A stretch of DNA of 64,000 nt, taken from positions 310,001 to 374,000 of the forward strand of contig NZ_CM001440.1 of the NCBI RefSeq assembly GCF_000244975.1, in the 5' to 3' direction. The position numbers were made by a program, and so were the translations under genes. Every line of letters starts with the position of its first letter. Position 1 is the stretch's first letter. Shown here one piece after another: positions 43,412-52,606 of this stretch. The notes beneath the pieces are model-generated. The model was not told the origin of the DNA. It was given only the letters and a program-made list of their open reading frames with translations, and did not search any database. This stretch comes from Saccharomonospora cyanea NA-134. GTDB lineage: Bacteria > Actinomycetota > Actinomycetes > Mycobacteriales > Pseudonocardiaceae.

Positions 43412-43854
43412 GCGCATCGGGAGACGTCCGTTACCACGAGCCCGGCGCGAGCGGGTGGGCCCTGACGTGGGGCCCACTGTTCGCGCTGGCGGGTTACTGC
43501 CTCGAACTGCTCGCCGGGGTGCGGGCCCACGCGGGGCTGTGGCTGCTGGTGGGCGCCGGGCTTCTCGCGCTGACGGCGCTGTGGGTGTACGCGCGGCGCC
43601 GGTTTTTGAGCGTGCGGCTGACCGGTACCGAGTTGTGGCAGGGCGGTGAGCAGCTCCCGGTGGACCGCATCGCTGCGGTCGACGACGTGGAGGCGCCTCC
43701 CGGAACGCGGGTGCTCGGTGGCGGGCTCGGAGTGCCACGCAGGTTCGCCGAGGTGCCGTTGCGGCTGACCGACGGCACGGTGGTGCTCGCCTGGGCCCGT
43801 GACGGCGCCGCGCTGCGTGAGGCTCTGCGCTCGGGGCTGCGGGACCGAGCCTGA
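43408..43854 (+). CDS. Membrane protein with two helices, apparent CTG start
   Basis: The coding frame is clear from RYHEPGASGWALTWGP onward: two hydrophobic segments (about residues 17-32 and 38-55), then a soluble PH-like part (LTGTELWQGGEQLPVDRIAAVDDV). No ATG, GTG or TTG is available at its beginning. A CTG at 43408 overlaps the TGA of the previous gene exactly as GTGA and ATGA overlaps do elsewhere in the window. Non-canonical CTG initiation or a +1 fusion with the upstream gene are the options. The function is unknown. Confidence 0.65.
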   Translation: MSASGDVRYHEPGASGWALTWGPLFALAGYCLELLAGVRAHAGLWLLVGAGLLALTALWVYARRRFLSVRLTGTELWQGGEQLPVDRIAAVDDVEAPPGTRVLGGGLGVPRRFAEVPLRLTDGTVVLAWARDGAALREALRSGLRDRA

Positions 43855-43880
43855 GACCGCGTGAGGCGGCAAGGGAGAGT

Positions 43881-43910
43881 GTGAGACAGCGTGAGACAGC
43901 GTGAGACACT
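43881..43910 (+). repeat. Three tandem copies of a 10-nt unit
   Basis: GTGAGACAGC occurs at 43881 and 43891, then GTGAGACACT at 43901; a degenerate GTGAGGCGGC stands at 43861. Each copy begins with GTG. The repeat spans the possible translation start of the next gene. Confidence 0.7.
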
Positions 43911-43917
43911 GCCCGCC

Positions 43918-44277
43918 GTGACCGACGCTGCCGACCCTTCGACCTCGACCGCGGTCCCGGCTCGGGACGACCGGCTGCACCAGCCGTGGCGGCTGGCGGT
44001 GGCGGCGGTGGAGCTGGTGCTCGCGGTGGCGGCGGGCTGGGCGGCGACATGGTGCTGGGGTTCCGCCGTGACCACGGTGACGATTCACGCCGACGACGGG
44101 ACCGAGCTGGTCTCGCACGTGTACGAGGGCAACTGGATCGGCCTGGCGTTCGTCGCGGCCGCGGTCGCGGGACTGCTGCTCGTGGACGGTGCGCGGCAGA
44201 TCGTGCTGGGGGTGCGGACCCGGCGGCGCCGGAGGCGACGTGTGTCTCCCCAGGCCCGGCCGGCCGACGCACGGTGA
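43918..44277 (+). CDS. Small membrane protein, Rv0514-like
   Basis: The 119-residue protein (128 residues if started at GTG 43891) has two hydrophobic segments (about residues 22-45 and 70-92 from 43918) separated by a short loop [18 protein letters not shown], and a very basic C-terminal tail RRRRRRR. It corresponds to the small membrane gene before hemL in mycobacteria. The start is uncertain because of the GTG-bearing tandem repeat; 43918 gives a conventional N terminus. The function is unknown. Confidence 0.65.
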   Translation: MTDAADPSTSTAVPARDDRLHQPWRLAVAAVELVLAVAAGWAATWCWGSAVTTVTIHADDGTELVSHVYEGNWIGLAFVAAAVAGLLLVDGARQIVLGVRTRRRRRRRVSPQARPADAR

Positions 44278-44302
44278 AGCCGACTTTGCGAGACTGGCAG
44301 AC

Positions 44303-45607
44303 GTGACAGGAGCAGTCGAGCAGTCCAGGTCCTGGTTCGAACGGGCGACGGCCGTGACGCCCGGTGGGGTGAACTCGCCGGTACGAGCGTTCGCGGCGGT
44401 GGGCGGAACTCCCCGGTTCATGGTGCGCGGCGAGGGCGCGTACCTGTGGGACGCCGACGGCAACCGCTACGTCGATCTGGTGTCCTCGTGGGGGCCGATG
44501 ATCCTCGGACACGCCCATCCCGAGGTGGTGGAGGCGACGCGTGCGGCCGCGTCGTCCGGGCTGTCGTTCGGCACGCCGACGTCGGGCGAGGTGGAACTCG
44601 CCGAGGAGATCGTGCGGCGGGTGGAGCCGGTGGAGCGGGTGCGCCTCGTGAACTCGGGCACCGAGGCCACGATGAGCGCCATCCGGCTGGCCCGAGGCTT
44701 CACGGGCCGCAGCAAGATCATCAAGTTCGCCGGCTGTTACCACGGTCACGTGGACGCCCTGCTGGCTCAGGCGGGCTCCGGGGTGGCCACGCTCGGCCTG
44801 CCGACGTCGCCGGGGGTCACGGGCGCGCAGGCCGCGGACACGCTGGTGCTCCCGTACAACGACCTCGACGCCGTGCGGGCGGCGTTCGCCGAGAACCCCG
44901 ACTCGATCGCCGCGGTGATCACCGAGGCCGCGGCGGGCAACATGGGCGCCGTCGCGCCGCACGACGGCTTCAACGCCGGGTTGCGCGACCTGGCGCACGA
45001 GCACGGTGCGCTGCTCATCATGGACGAGGTCATGACCGGCTTCCGGGTCTCTGCCGCGGGCTGGTACGGCCGAGAGGGTGTGGCGGGCGACCTCTACACG
45101 TTCGGCAAGGTGATGTCGGGCGGGCTGCCCGCCGCCGCGTTCGGCGGTCGGGCCGACGTCATGGAACGGCTCGCGCCCACCGGGCCGGTGTACCAGGCGG
45201 GCACGCTGTCCGGGAACCCCGTGGCCGTCGCGGCCGGGTTGACCACGCTCCGGCTGGCGGGCGAGTCCACCTACCGCGCACTCGACACATGCGCCGAGCG
45301 TCTCGGCGGCCTGCTCGGGCGGGCGCTCGACGCGGCCGGTGTCGCCCACACCGTGTCCTACGCGGGCAACCTGGTCTCGGTGTTCTTCACCGACGCGCCC
45401 GTGCACGACTACGCCGCCGCCGCGGCGTCGGAGACGTGGCGCTTCAAGCCGTTCTTCCACGCGTTGCTGGACGCCGGCGTGTACCCGCCGCCGAGCGCGT
45501 TCGAGGCGTGGTTCGTCAACGCCGCCATGGACGACGCCGCGTTCGAGATCATCGAGGCGGCTCTGCCGAAGGCCGCGCAGGCCGCTGCCTCGGCGGAGCG
45601 GCCATGA
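44303..45607 (+). CDS. hemL: Glutamate-1-semialdehyde 2,1-aminomutase
   Basis: The 434-residue PLP enzyme converts glutamate-1-semialdehyde to 5-aminolevulinate, completing the C5 route begun by HemA. It shows [54 protein letters not shown], and the PLP Lys in [21 protein letters not shown] 44303 was chosen, as the frame runs on upstream. Its stop overlaps the next ATG by 4 nt. Confidence 0.96.
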   Translation: MTGAVEQSRSWFERATAVTPGGVNSPVRAFAAVGGTPRFMVRGEGAYLWDADGNRYVDLVSSWGPMILGHAHPEVVEATRAAASSGLSFGTPTSGEVELAEEIVRRVEPVERVRLVNSGTEATMSAIRLARGFTGRSKIIKFAGCYHGHVDALLAQAGSGVATLGLPTSPGVTGAQAADTLVLPYNDLDAVRAAFAENPDSIAAVITEAAAGNMGAVAPHDGFNAGLRDLAHEHGALLIMDEVMTGFRVSAAGWYGREGVAGDLYTFGKVMSGGLPAAAFGGRADVMERLAPTGPVYQAGTLSGNPVAVAAGLTTLRLAGESTYRALDTCAERLGGLLGRALDAAGVAHTVSYAGNLVSVFFTDAPVHDYAAAAASETWRFKPFFHALLDAGVYPPPSAFEAWFVNAAMDDAAFEIIEAALPKAAQAAASAERP

Positions 45608-46242
45608 GCCGGGGCACGCGCACCATCGTCCACCTGTTGCGGCACGGTGAGGTGCACAACCCGGAGGGCGTGCTGTACGGCCGGATGCCGGGTTACCGGC
45701 TGTCGGAGCGAGGACGGCAGCAGGCGCTGCTCGTCGCGGAAGCGCTGGCGTCCCACCGGCTCACGCACGTCGTGGCCTCGCCACTGGAGCGGGCGCAGGA
45801 GACCGCAACGCCGTCGGCCGCGGCGCACCGGCTCGACGTGGCCACCGACGAGCGCCTCATCGAGGCGGACAACCAGTTCGAGGGGTCGAAGGTCAGTGTC
45901 GGCGACGGCGCGCTCCGCCAGCCGAGGCACTGGCCGAAACTGCGCAACCCGCTGCTGCCGTCGTGGGGCGAGCCGTATCTGGAGATCGCCCACCGGATGC
46001 TGGGTGCCGTGCACGCCGCGCGTGCGGCGGCCGAGGGACACGAGGCACTGTGCGTGTCACACCAGCTCCCGATCTGGACGCTGCGCCGCTACCTGGAGGG
46101 CAAGCGCCTGTGGCACGACCCGAGGCGGCGGCAGTGTTCACTCGCCTCGCTCACCAGCCTGGTGTTCGTCGACGAGCAACTCGTGGATATCGTCTACAGC
46201 GAACCGGCAGGAAGCACCGACCCGAGGGTGACCGGCGCATGA
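45604..46242 (+). CDS. Histidine phosphatase family protein
   Basis: The 212-residue protein has the phosphohistidine motif [13 protein letters not shown] at the N terminus, the second Arg in [12 protein letters not shown], and the second His in [13 protein letters not shown]. It is coupled to hemL (ATGA) and to the thioredoxin gene (ATGA) downstream, as Rv0525 lies between hemL and Rv0526. The substrate is unknown; it is probably a small phosphomonoester. Confidence 0.87.
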   Translation: MSRGTRTIVHLLRHGEVHNPEGVLYGRMPGYRLSERGRQQALLVAEALASHRLTHVVASPLERAQETATPSAAAHRLDVATDERLIEADNQFEGSKVSVGDGALRQPRHWPKLRNPLLPSWGEPYLEIAHRMLGAVHAARAAAEGHEALCVSHQLPIWTLRRYLEGKRLWHDPRRRQCSLASLTSLVFVDEQLVDIVYSEPAGSTDPRVTGA

Positions 46243-46841
46243 GGGCACAGTCGACGCGCAGGATCGCCGCCGCGGTGATGGCGGCGGCCGCCGTGGCTCT
46301 CACCGGGTGCAGCACCGGCGACGACGCGGTGGTCAGCGGCGGGAGCTTCAGTTTCGTGGCTCCCGGTGGCAAGTCCGACATCTACTACGACGAGGGGCAG
46401 CGGCAGGAGCTGCCCGAGGTGGCGGGCGAGGACCTGTTCGATCCGAACAAGCGCATCGCCGCCTCGGACTACGAGGGCGACGTCCTCGTCATCAACGTCT
46501 GGGGCCAGTGGTGCGGTCCGTGTCGCGCGGAGGCCCCCGAGATGCAGAAGCTCTACGACGAGACCAAGGACGACGGCGTGGTCGTGCTCGGTATCGACGT
46601 GCGCGACCACGACCGTTCGGCTCCGCAGGACTTCATGCGCGACCGGGGGTTGACCTACCCGTCGATCTACGACCCGTCGGGCCGGTCGCTGCTCAACCTG
46701 TCCGGTTATCCGCGCAGTGTGGTGCCGTCGACCATCGTGGTCGACCGGCAGGGCCGCGTCGCGGCCGTGTTCCTGCGCGACCTGCTGGCCGAGGACCTGC
46801 GCCCGCTGGTCGACCGGCTGGCAGCCGAGAAGGCGTCCTAG
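46239..46841 (+). CDS. TlpA/ResA-like thioredoxin lipoprotein
   Basis: The 200-residue protein begins with a lipoprotein signal (basic MRAQSTRR, hydrophobic run, lipobox LTGC with Cys at about residue 25). It then has a thioredoxin fold with VWGQWCGPCRAEAPE. It would be anchored outside the membrane and reduce the apocytochrome c CXXCH cysteines for heme attachment, with electrons from CcdA downstream. The order matches Rv0526-Rv0529. Confidence 0.92.
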   Translation: MRAQSTRRIAAAVMAAAAVALTGCSTGDDAVVSGGSFSFVAPGGKSDIYYDEGQRQELPEVAGEDLFDPNKRIAASDYEGDVLVINVWGQWCGPCRAEAPEMQKLYDETKDDGVVVLGIDVRDHDRSAPQDFMRDRGLTYPSIYDPSGRSLLNLSGYPRSVVPSTIVVDRQGRVAAVFLRDLLAEDLRPLVDRLAAEKAS

Positions 46842-46910
46842 AGCCCGGCATTCCGGTCATCCAGCTCACTCGTCCCACCAGCCAGTGGGCTTCACGCGGA
46901 CCGTATTCCC

Positions 46911-46916
46911 TACGCT
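46911..46916 (+). promoter_or_regulatory. -10 hexamer TACGCT before ccdA
   Basis: TACGCT is 7 nt from the GTG at 46924, the leaderless spacing, but only 1 nt from the ATG at 46918. This favours 46924 as start. Confidence 0.5.
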
Positions 46917-46923
46917 GATGCGC

Positions 46924-47697
46924 GTGAATGCGGTATCCGAGCTGGCGGCCTCCGGGCCGCTGTTGCTCGCCGCGGGACTGTCGCTGCTCGCGGGGGCGAT
47001 CTCGTTCGCCTCACCCTGCGTGGTCCCGCTCGTGCCCGGCTACTTGGCCTACCTCGCTGCGCTCGTCGGCGCCGACGCGCCCGCGGTGCGGGTCGGCGAG
47101 GAGCGTAAGAAGGGGCGGCTCGCCGTCGTCGGTGCGGCGGGGCTGTTCATTCTCGGGTTCACCGTGGTGTTCGCCGCCGGGGTCGGAGGGCTGGTGTGGC
47201 TGGCCGACGCCCTGTTGCTCAACCAGGAGCTGCTGCAACGCGTCGGCGGTGTGGTGACCATCGCGATGGCCTTCGTCTTTCTCGGCTTCATCCCGATGCT
47301 CCAGAAGGACGCCCGCCTCCACCACGTCCCTCGGATGGGACTGTGGGGAGCTCCCGTGCTCGGTGCCGTGTTCGGTCTCGGCTGGACACCGTGCATCGGC
47401 CCGACGCTGTCCGGTGTGTTGACGATCGCCACGGCCAGCGGCGCCACGGGCGCCAGGGGGGTCTTCCTCGTCCTGCTGTACTGCCTCGGTCTCGGGCTGC
47501 CCTTCCTGCTGCTCGCCGCGGGAGCGCGCTGGGCCGTGGGGGCCACCGAGTGGCTGCGCCGCAACGGCCGCAAGGTGCAGGTCTTCGGCGGGGTGCTGTT
47601 GCTCGTCGTCGGCGTGCTGCTGGTGACGGGCCTGTGGACCGACCTGACGAGCTGGATGCGTGACGCCTTCATCACGGACACGAGGCTGCCGCTGTGA
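46924..47697 (+). CDS. ccdA: Cytochrome c biogenesis protein CcdA
   Basis: The 257-residue membrane protein has six hydrophobic segments. The conserved Cys is in FASPCVVPLVPGYLAYLAALVG near residue 25, and the second in LGWTPCIGPTLSGVL near residue 155. These form the thiol relay that carries electrons across the membrane to the ResA-like protein. ATG 46918 would add two residues. Its stop overlaps resB by 4 nt. Confidence 0.94.
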   Translation: MNAVSELAASGPLLLAAGLSLLAGAISFASPCVVPLVPGYLAYLAALVGADAPAVRVGEERKKGRLAVVGAAGLFILGFTVVFAAGVGGLVWLADALLLNQELLQRVGGVVTIAMAFVFLGFIPMLQKDARLHHVPRMGLWGAPVLGAVFGLGWTPCIGPTLSGVLTIATASGATGARGVFLVLLYCLGLGLPFLLLAAGARWAVGATEWLRRNGRKVQVFGGVLLLVVGVLLVTGLWTDLTSWMRDAFITDTRLPL

Positions 47698-49334
47698 GCG
47701 AGAAGACCACGACGACCGAACCGACGGAGTCCCCACGACCGGCCTACCGGCAGACGCCCGTCCGCCGGGCGCTGGCGTTCCTGCGCAACACGTGGCGCGG
47801 GCTCACGTCCATGCGCACCGCGCTCGTGCTGCTCTTCCTGCTGGCTCTCGCGGCGTTGCCGGGCGCTCTGCTGCCGCAGTGGGACCTGAACGCCGCCAAG
47901 ACCGAGGAATACATCGCCGAGTACGGCTGGTGGGGGCGGCTGCTCGACCGGCTGCAGTTCTTCGACGTCTACTCGAGTGCCTGGTTCTCGGCCATCTACC
48001 TGTTGCTGATGGTGTCGCTGATCGGGTGCCTGGTGCCGAGGACGGGCGAGTACCTGCGCGCCATGCGGGCCGGGCCGCCTCTGACGCCGAGGAACCTGTC
48101 GAGGCTGCCCCATCACACCAGGGCCGAGGTCGAGGGCGACCCCGACGAGGTGCTCGCGGTGGTGCGGCGAAGGCTGCGTGGCTGGCGGGTGGCCGAACGC
48201 ACGCAGGACGACGGCACGCGCACGGTCAGCGCCGAACGCGGCTACCTGCGCGAGACCGGCAACCTGGTCTTCCACTTCGGGATGCTCGGCCTCATCGCCA
48301 CCTTCGCGCTCGGCGCGATGTACTCGTACGAGGGCCAGGTGATCGTCCACGCGGACGGCCACGAGTTCTGCAACTCCGGTGTCTTCGCCTACGACTCCTT
48401 CGATCCGGGGCTGCGGGTCGACGGCACCCAGCTCTCGCCGTTCTGCGTGAGGGTGAACGACTTCGAGGCCGACTTCACCGACGCGGGCCAGCCGATCAGC
48501 TACGAGGCAGACATCCAGTACCAGTCGGGCGCCGACCTGGAGTCGGGAACGTGGCGTGACTACCACCTGGAGGTCAACGAGCCGCTGCGGACGGCCGGCG
48601 ACCGGGTGTACCTGCTCGGGCACGGCTACGCGCCGACGTTCACGGTGACCTGGCCCGACGGCGAGTCGCGGACGCAGACCATTCAGTGGCGGCCCACCGA
48701 CGTGACGACGATGCTGTCGCAGGGCGCGACGAAGTTCGATCCGCCCGGCATCAGCGACTCGGTGGAGCGCAGGAAGAACCAGCTCGCGGTCACGGGTCTG
48801 TTCGCGCCCACGGCGGCGTTCCACGGCAACATCCTCACGTCGTCGTTCCCCGATCTCACCGACCCCGCGGTCGCGGTCGACGTCATGCGCGGGGAGCTGG
48901 GCGTGGAGTCCGGACGTTCGCAGTCGATCTTCGAGATCGACCAGCGGATGGTCGATGCCGGCAGGCTGGAGCGGGTGGCTCGGGAGAACCTGCGGGTCGG
49001 CGAGAGCATCACGCTCGACGACGGCACCACGGTCAGCTTCGACGGTGTCCGGCGCTGGGTGTCGTTGCAGGTGTCGCACGACCCCACCCAGGGTTGGATG
49101 CTCGGGTTCGCCATCGTGATGTTCGCCGGGCTCGGAGCGTCGTTGTTCGTGAAGCGCCGCCGTTTCTGGGTTCGGGTGACGCCGGACGGTGACGGTGCCG
49201 ACAGTGATCTCCGACGCACTGTAGTAGAGTTGGGCGGGCTCGCCCGTACCGATCAGGCCGGGTACGGCGAGGAGTTCACCGCCATCGCGCGGGACATCCT
49301 CGAACGCACGCCGCAGGAGAGAAAGGCACGCTGA
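47694..49334 (+). CDS. resB: Cytochrome c biogenesis protein ResB (CcsB/Ccs1 family)
   Basis: The 546-residue protein has membrane segments near residues 40-60, 95-120, 195-215 and 455-475, with a large extracytoplasmic domain between the third and fourth. N-terminal features include SMRTALVLLFLLALAALPGALLPQ. With ResC/CcsA it forms the system II heme export and apocytochrome ligation complex. It is coupled to ccdA by GTGA overlap and to the next gene by TGATG. Confidence 0.93.
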   Translation: MSEKTTTTEPTESPRPAYRQTPVRRALAFLRNTWRGLTSMRTALVLLFLLALAALPGALLPQWDLNAAKTEEYIAEYGWWGRLLDRLQFFDVYSSAWFSAIYLLLMVSLIGCLVPRTGEYLRAMRAGPPLTPRNLSRLPHHTRAEVEGDPDEVLAVVRRRLRGWRVAERTQDDGTRTVSAERGYLRETGNLVFHFGMLGLIATFALGAMYSYEGQVIVHADGHEFCNSGVFAYDSFDPGLRVDGTQLSPFCVRVNDFEADFTDAGQPISYEADIQYQSGADLESGTWRDYHLEVNEPLRTAGDRVYLLGHGYAPTFTVTWPDGESRTQTIQWRPTDVTTMLSQGATKFDPPGISDSVERRKNQLAVTGLFAPTAAFHGNILTSSFPDLTDPAVAVDVMRGELGVESGRSQSIFEIDQRMVDAGRLERVARENLRVGESITLDDGTTVSFDGVRRWVSLQVSHDPTQGWMLGFAIVMFAGLGASLFVKRRRFWVRVTPDGDGADSDLRRTVVELGGLARTDQAGYGEEFTAIARDILERTPQERKAR

Positions 49335-50323
49335 TGCCGGTGAACGAGACGCTGTCGCAGTACAGCGACTGGTCGTACACCACGGCTGTCGTGGTGTACG
49401 TGCTGGCGATGATCTTCTTCCTCGTGGAGCAGTCGTTCGGAAAACGCGGCGTCCGGGCCGCGGAACGCACCCGCACCAGGCAACTCGCCGGTGTCGGCGG
49501 TGGTTCCTCCGCCGACGTGTCCCGGCAGTCGTCCGCCGAGGACGGCGGAGCGGGCAGGTCGCCGAGGACACGCACCGAGCGCATCGGCCGGATGGGAGTC
49601 GCGCTCGCCGTCCTGGGGGTGCTCCTGCACCTGGCCGCGCTGGTGCTCCGCGGTCTGGCCACCAGCCGGTTCCCCCTGGGGAACATGTACGAGTACATCA
49701 TGGCCATCACGCTGGTCACCGTGGCCGCGTGGCTCGTGATGATGCGCAACCACCCCATCCGCCACCTGTCGGCGTTCATGCTGCTGCCCGTCGTCATCCT
49801 GATGTTCGTCGGCGGCACGATGCTCTACGCCGTCGCGGCCCCGGTGCAGCCGGCGTTGCAGTCCTACTGGCTCGTCATCCACGTCACCGCGGCCGCGGTG
49901 GGCTCGGGTGTCTTCCTGGTGCCGGGCGTGGCGAGCATCCTGTACCTGATCCGGTCCGCCTACGACCGGGACCCGGTGAAGTTCGGCAAGCTCGGGCCGA
50001 AGCTGCCGGCGGCCGACGTGCTCGACCGGGTCGCCTACCGGACCACCGTGTTCGCCTTCCCGGTGTTCACCTTCGGCATCCTGTGCGGCGCGGTGTGGGC
50101 CGAGGCGGCGTGGGGCCGGTTCTGGGGCTGGGACCCCAAGGAGACGGTCGCCTTCGTCGCGTGGGTCATCTACGCCGCTTACCTGCACTCCCGCGCCACG
50201 GCGGGCTGGCGGGGCACGCGGGCCGCGGTGATCAACGTCGTCGGCTTCGCGGCCACCGTGTTCAACCTGTTCTTCGTCAACCTCGTCTCGGCGGGTCTTC
50301 ACTCGTATGCCGGAGTCGGCTGA
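49334..50323 (+). CDS. Cytochrome c biogenesis protein CcsA/ResC
   Basis: The 329-residue membrane protein has about eight hydrophobic segments and the heme-handling WWD motif WGRFWGWDPKETVAFVAWVIYA cut to its family form, plus conserved His residues in HVTAAAVG and YLHSRA. It has a 45-residue polar insertion (residues 37-80) after the first helix. It is the partner of ResB. In different naming schemes it is called CcsB, CcsA or ResC, so no symbol is given. Confidence 0.94.
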   Translation: MPVNETLSQYSDWSYTTAVVVYVLAMIFFLVEQSFGKRGVRAAERTRTRQLAGVGGGSSADVSRQSSAEDGGAGRSPRTRTERIGRMGVALAVLGVLLHLAALVLRGLATSRFPLGNMYEYIMAITLVTVAAWLVMMRNHPIRHLSAFMLLPVVILMFVGGTMLYAVAAPVQPALQSYWLVIHVTAAAVGSGVFLVPGVASILYLIRSAYDRDPVKFGKLGPKLPAADVLDRVAYRTTVFAFPVFTFGILCGAVWAEAAWGRFWGWDPKETVAFVAWVIYAAYLHSRATAGWRGTRAAVINVVGFAATVFNLFFVNLVSAGLHSYAGVG

Positions 50324-50403
50324 CGTCCCCGCGCTGCTGGGGCTACCGTCACACGTGTGAAGCGTGAGGGGGACGCTCGGCAACCCATCGGAGGACTGAC
50401 GCG

Positions 50404-51558
50404 GTGACCGCACCCAACGAACGCGGCGGGCAGGATCATCCGCTCTATTCCGAGGCGAACACGGACTCGACACCCCACCCGGCGCAGCCGGCCTGGCAGC
50501 AGGGGCCGCCTTCCGGTTGGCAGGGTGCCGTGCCGCCCGCCGCGCCGCAGGCCCGGTTCGACGGGCTGGGGCAGCCGCCCCTGCCCCAGCCGCGGCACCA
50601 GCCCGGCTATCCGTATCCCGGCGGCCCGCCGGGGCTCGACAGCACGCAGTTCGTGCGCAAGCCGAAGCGGGAACCCAAGTCGGGTTGGCGCAGAGCCGTG
50701 TACCTGGCGACGGGCAAGCTGGTCAATCCCGGTGAGGGGCCTGCCGATCGACGGCGCAGGGAACTCGTGTCGCGGGTGAACCAGCCGCTGCGGGGCTGCC
50801 ACCGCATCGCGCTGCTGAGCCTGAAGGGCGGGGTGGGCAAGACCACCACCACGACCACGCTCGGCTCCACGTTCGCGTCGCTGCGAGGCGACCGGGTGAT
50901 CGCCGTCGACGCCAACCCGGACGCGGGCACGCTGTCGCAGAAGATTCCCATCGAGACCACGGCGACGGTACGGCATCTGCTGCGTGACGCCGACCGCATC
51001 ACGCGCTACAGCGACGTACGCGCCTACACCTCACAGGGGCCCAGCAGGCTGGAGATCCTGGCCTCGGACGCCGATCCCGCCGCGTCGGAGGCGTTCTCCG
51101 AACACGACTACCTGCGTGTCATGGCGGTGCTCGAACGCTTCTACAACATCGTGCTCACCGACTGCGGTACCGGCCTGATGCACTCGGCGATGAAGGGCGT
51201 GCTCGACTCCGCCGACGCGCTCGTGGTGGTGTCGTCGGGCTCGCTGGACGGCGCACGCAGTGCGTCGACGACGCTCGACTGGCTCGAGGCACACGGCTAC
51301 GGCGACCTCGTGGGACGTTCGGTAGCGGTGATCAACTCGGTCCGCCCCAAAGCGGGGTCGGTGGACCTGGACAGGCTGGCGGCGCACTTCGCGGCCCGCG
51401 TGCGCGCGGTGGTGCGCATCCCGTTCGACCCGCACCTTGAGGAGGGCGCGGAGATCGAACTCGACCGCCTTTCCGGTGACACCCGGGCGGCACTGCTGGA
51501 ACTCGCCGCCGCGCTCGCCGACGGGTTCGGGGTGACGGGAACGCCGCTGTTGCGCTGA
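50404..51558 (+). CDS. MinD/ParA-like ATPase with proline-rich N terminus
   Basis: The 384-residue protein has a disordered Pro/Gln/Gly-rich first 75 residues, then a deviant Walker A LSLKGGVGKTTTTTTLGS near residue 137 with the signature Lys, VDANPDAGTL, and a switch-like LTDCGTGL. It resembles Rv0530 and the ESX-associated EspI-type ATPases in layout (Pro-rich N terminus plus MinD domain). It might take part in spatial organisation or secretion, but no partner gene is nearby. GTG 50404 follows GGAGG. Confidence 0.82.
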   Translation: MTAPNERGGQDHPLYSEANTDSTPHPAQPAWQQGPPSGWQGAVPPAAPQARFDGLGQPPLPQPRHQPGYPYPGGPPGLDSTQFVRKPKREPKSGWRRAVYLATGKLVNPGEGPADRRRRELVSRVNQPLRGCHRIALLSLKGGVGKTTTTTTLGSTFASLRGDRVIAVDANPDAGTLSQKIPIETTATVRHLLRDADRITRYSDVRAYTSQGPSRLEILASDADPAASEAFSEHDYLRVMAVLERFYNIVLTDCGTGLMHSAMKGVLDSADALVVVSSGSLDGARSASTTLDWLEAHGYGDLVGRSVAVINSVRPKAGSVDLDRLAAHFAARVRAVVRIPFDPHLEEGAEIELDRLSGDTRAALLELAAALADGFGVTGTPLLR

Positions 51559-51573
51559 CGTCCGGCCAACGGG

Positions 51574-51759
51574 TCAGCTGCTGGGGTCGTCGTCCTTGCG
51601 CTTCTTCTGCTGCTCGGAGAGGCGGCGCAGGAACTCCGGGTCGTCGTCAGGCGCGACCGGGGCCTGCCGCGCGGACACGCCGACGCGGTCGGCACCGAGC
51701 ATGCGCCACAGGAGGAAAGCGACAGTGGCGGCGCCGATCGCCGCGAGCAGGTAGATCAT
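51574..51759 (-). CDS. Small single-pass membrane protein
   Basis: The 61-residue protein has one N-terminal hydrophobic segment (residues 2-20) and a charged C-terminal tail ending SEQQKKRKDDDPSS. The ATG is preceded by a GGAGC-type site. It is convergent with the MinD-like gene. The function is unknown; similar short proteins are common in this order. Confidence 0.65.
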   Translation of the reverse strand: MIYLLAAIGAATVAFLLWRMLGADRVGVSARQAPVAPDDDPEFLRRLSEQQKKRKDDDPSS

Positions 51760-51837
51760 GCTCGCTCCTTTCGGTGTGTCGCGCGAGTGACCACACTACT
51801 GCACCCGAGATTAGCCCTTTTGTCCATTGCGCTGTTC

Positions 51838-51889
51838 GGGGTGTCCTTCGCGAGAGCAGGGGACCGGAAAGGCACGCGAAGGACACCCC
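51838..51889 (-). terminator. 15-bp perfect inverted repeat downstream of bldC
   Basis: GGGGTGTCCTTCGCG (51838-51852) and its exact complement (51875-51889) enclose 22 nt. It begins 12 nt beyond the bldC stop on the minus strand and is a strong hairpin, with no T-run. Confidence 0.6.
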
Positions 51890-51900
51890 GTAGCGAGGGG

Positions 51901-52110
51901 TCAGTTACGAGGACGCTCACGTGCGTCCGTGGTCAGCTCGGCAAGGAGCTGGTTGACCTCGGACTCGCGGAAACGGCGATGGCCCCCAGGGGTGCGAATC
52001 GATCCGATCCGACCCGCCGTCGCCCAGCGCGTCACCGTCTTCGGGTCGACTCGGAACAAAGCGGCGACTTCGCCCGGCGTCAGGAGCCGGCCTCCAGTGC
52101 TCGCGGTCAC
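51901..52110 (-). CDS. bldC: Developmental regulator BldC homologue
   Basis: The 69-residue MerR-like winged-helix protein has LLTPGEVAALFRVDPKTVTRWATAGRIGSIRTPGGHRRFRESEV (shown here across the HTH and wing). This is nearly the same as the Streptomyces BldC sequence I recall. BldC binds cooperatively to direct repeats and times the start of development. The ribosome binding site GGAGGCGAAG precedes the ATG. Annotated as excisionase-like elsewhere, but no mobile element is present. Confidence 0.92.
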   Translation of the reverse strand: MTASTGGRLLTPGEVAALFRVDPKTVTRWATAGRIGSIRTPGGHRRFRESEVNQLLAELTTDARERPRN

Positions 52111-52250
52111 TCTTCGCCTCCTTCACTACTCGGAGATCACAATCGTGTCACTTCCCCCGCCGGGTACTCGAACGGTTGTCAATGAGTAAAGAGGTAGTAA
52201 GGGACAAACGGTGCTGTTCGGGCGCTCCACCGGTCGGGTGGGACACGGCG

Positions 52251-52256
52251 TAGCCT
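52251..52256 (+). promoter_or_regulatory. -10 hexamer TAGCCT, probable leaderless promoter
   Basis: TAGCCT is 8 nt before the GTG at 52265 and supports that start over the open frame extending to 52211. Confidence 0.45.
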
Positions 52257-52264
52257 CGGATGGC

Positions 52265-52606
52265 GTGAGTGACCGCCGATCCGACACGCTTGTCCGTGAT
52301 CTTGCTCTGTACGTCCTCGCCCGGTTCTCGCTCGTCGCGGTGATCACGGCGATCCTCGTGCTCGTCCAGGTGCCGCTGCTCGTCGGCCTCGTCATCGGGC
52401 TGGTCGTCGGGTTGCCGCTCGGTCTGCTGCTGTTCCGGTCCCTCAACGCCAAGGTGACCGCCGGGCTCGCGGCGCGCAACGAACGGCGAGCCACCGAACG
52501 CGCACGCCTGCGGGCCGAGTTGCGCGGCGAGAGACTCGACACCGACGACGAGGCCGAGTCACACGGTGTCGACCGCAAGGGCGCCGACGAGACGGAGGAG
52601 CGGTGA
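52265..52606 (+). CDS. DUF4229 family membrane protein
   Basis: The 113-residue protein has two closely spaced hydrophobic segments (about residues 15-35 and 37-58) and a long charged C-terminal tail rich in Arg, Glu and Asp. DUF4229 is an actinobacterial family of unknown function. The stop overlaps the next GTG by 4 nt. In mycobacteria a DUF4229 gene also lies next to menA-region genes. Confidence 0.8.
   Translation: MSDRRSDTLVRDLALYVLARFSLVAVITAILVLVQVPLLVGLVIGLVVGLPLGLLLFRSLNAKVTAGLAARNERRATERARLRAELRGERLDTDDEAESHGVDRKGADETEER

Noticed and set aside
44330-44345. GGTTCGAAC resembling a tRNA T-arm
   Set aside because: It lies within the hemL coding sequence and no acceptor stem or anticodon arm can be drawn around it.
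42800-45460. 886-codon open frame on the minus strand
   Set aside because: It covers hemL and neighbouring genes in antisense, has low-complexity His/Arg/Pro composition and no recognisable domain. Long antisense frames are expected at this GC content.
47049-49571. 840-codon open frame on the minus strand
   Set aside because: It is antisense to ccdA and resB, whose family motifs are clear; composition is typical of a shadow frame.
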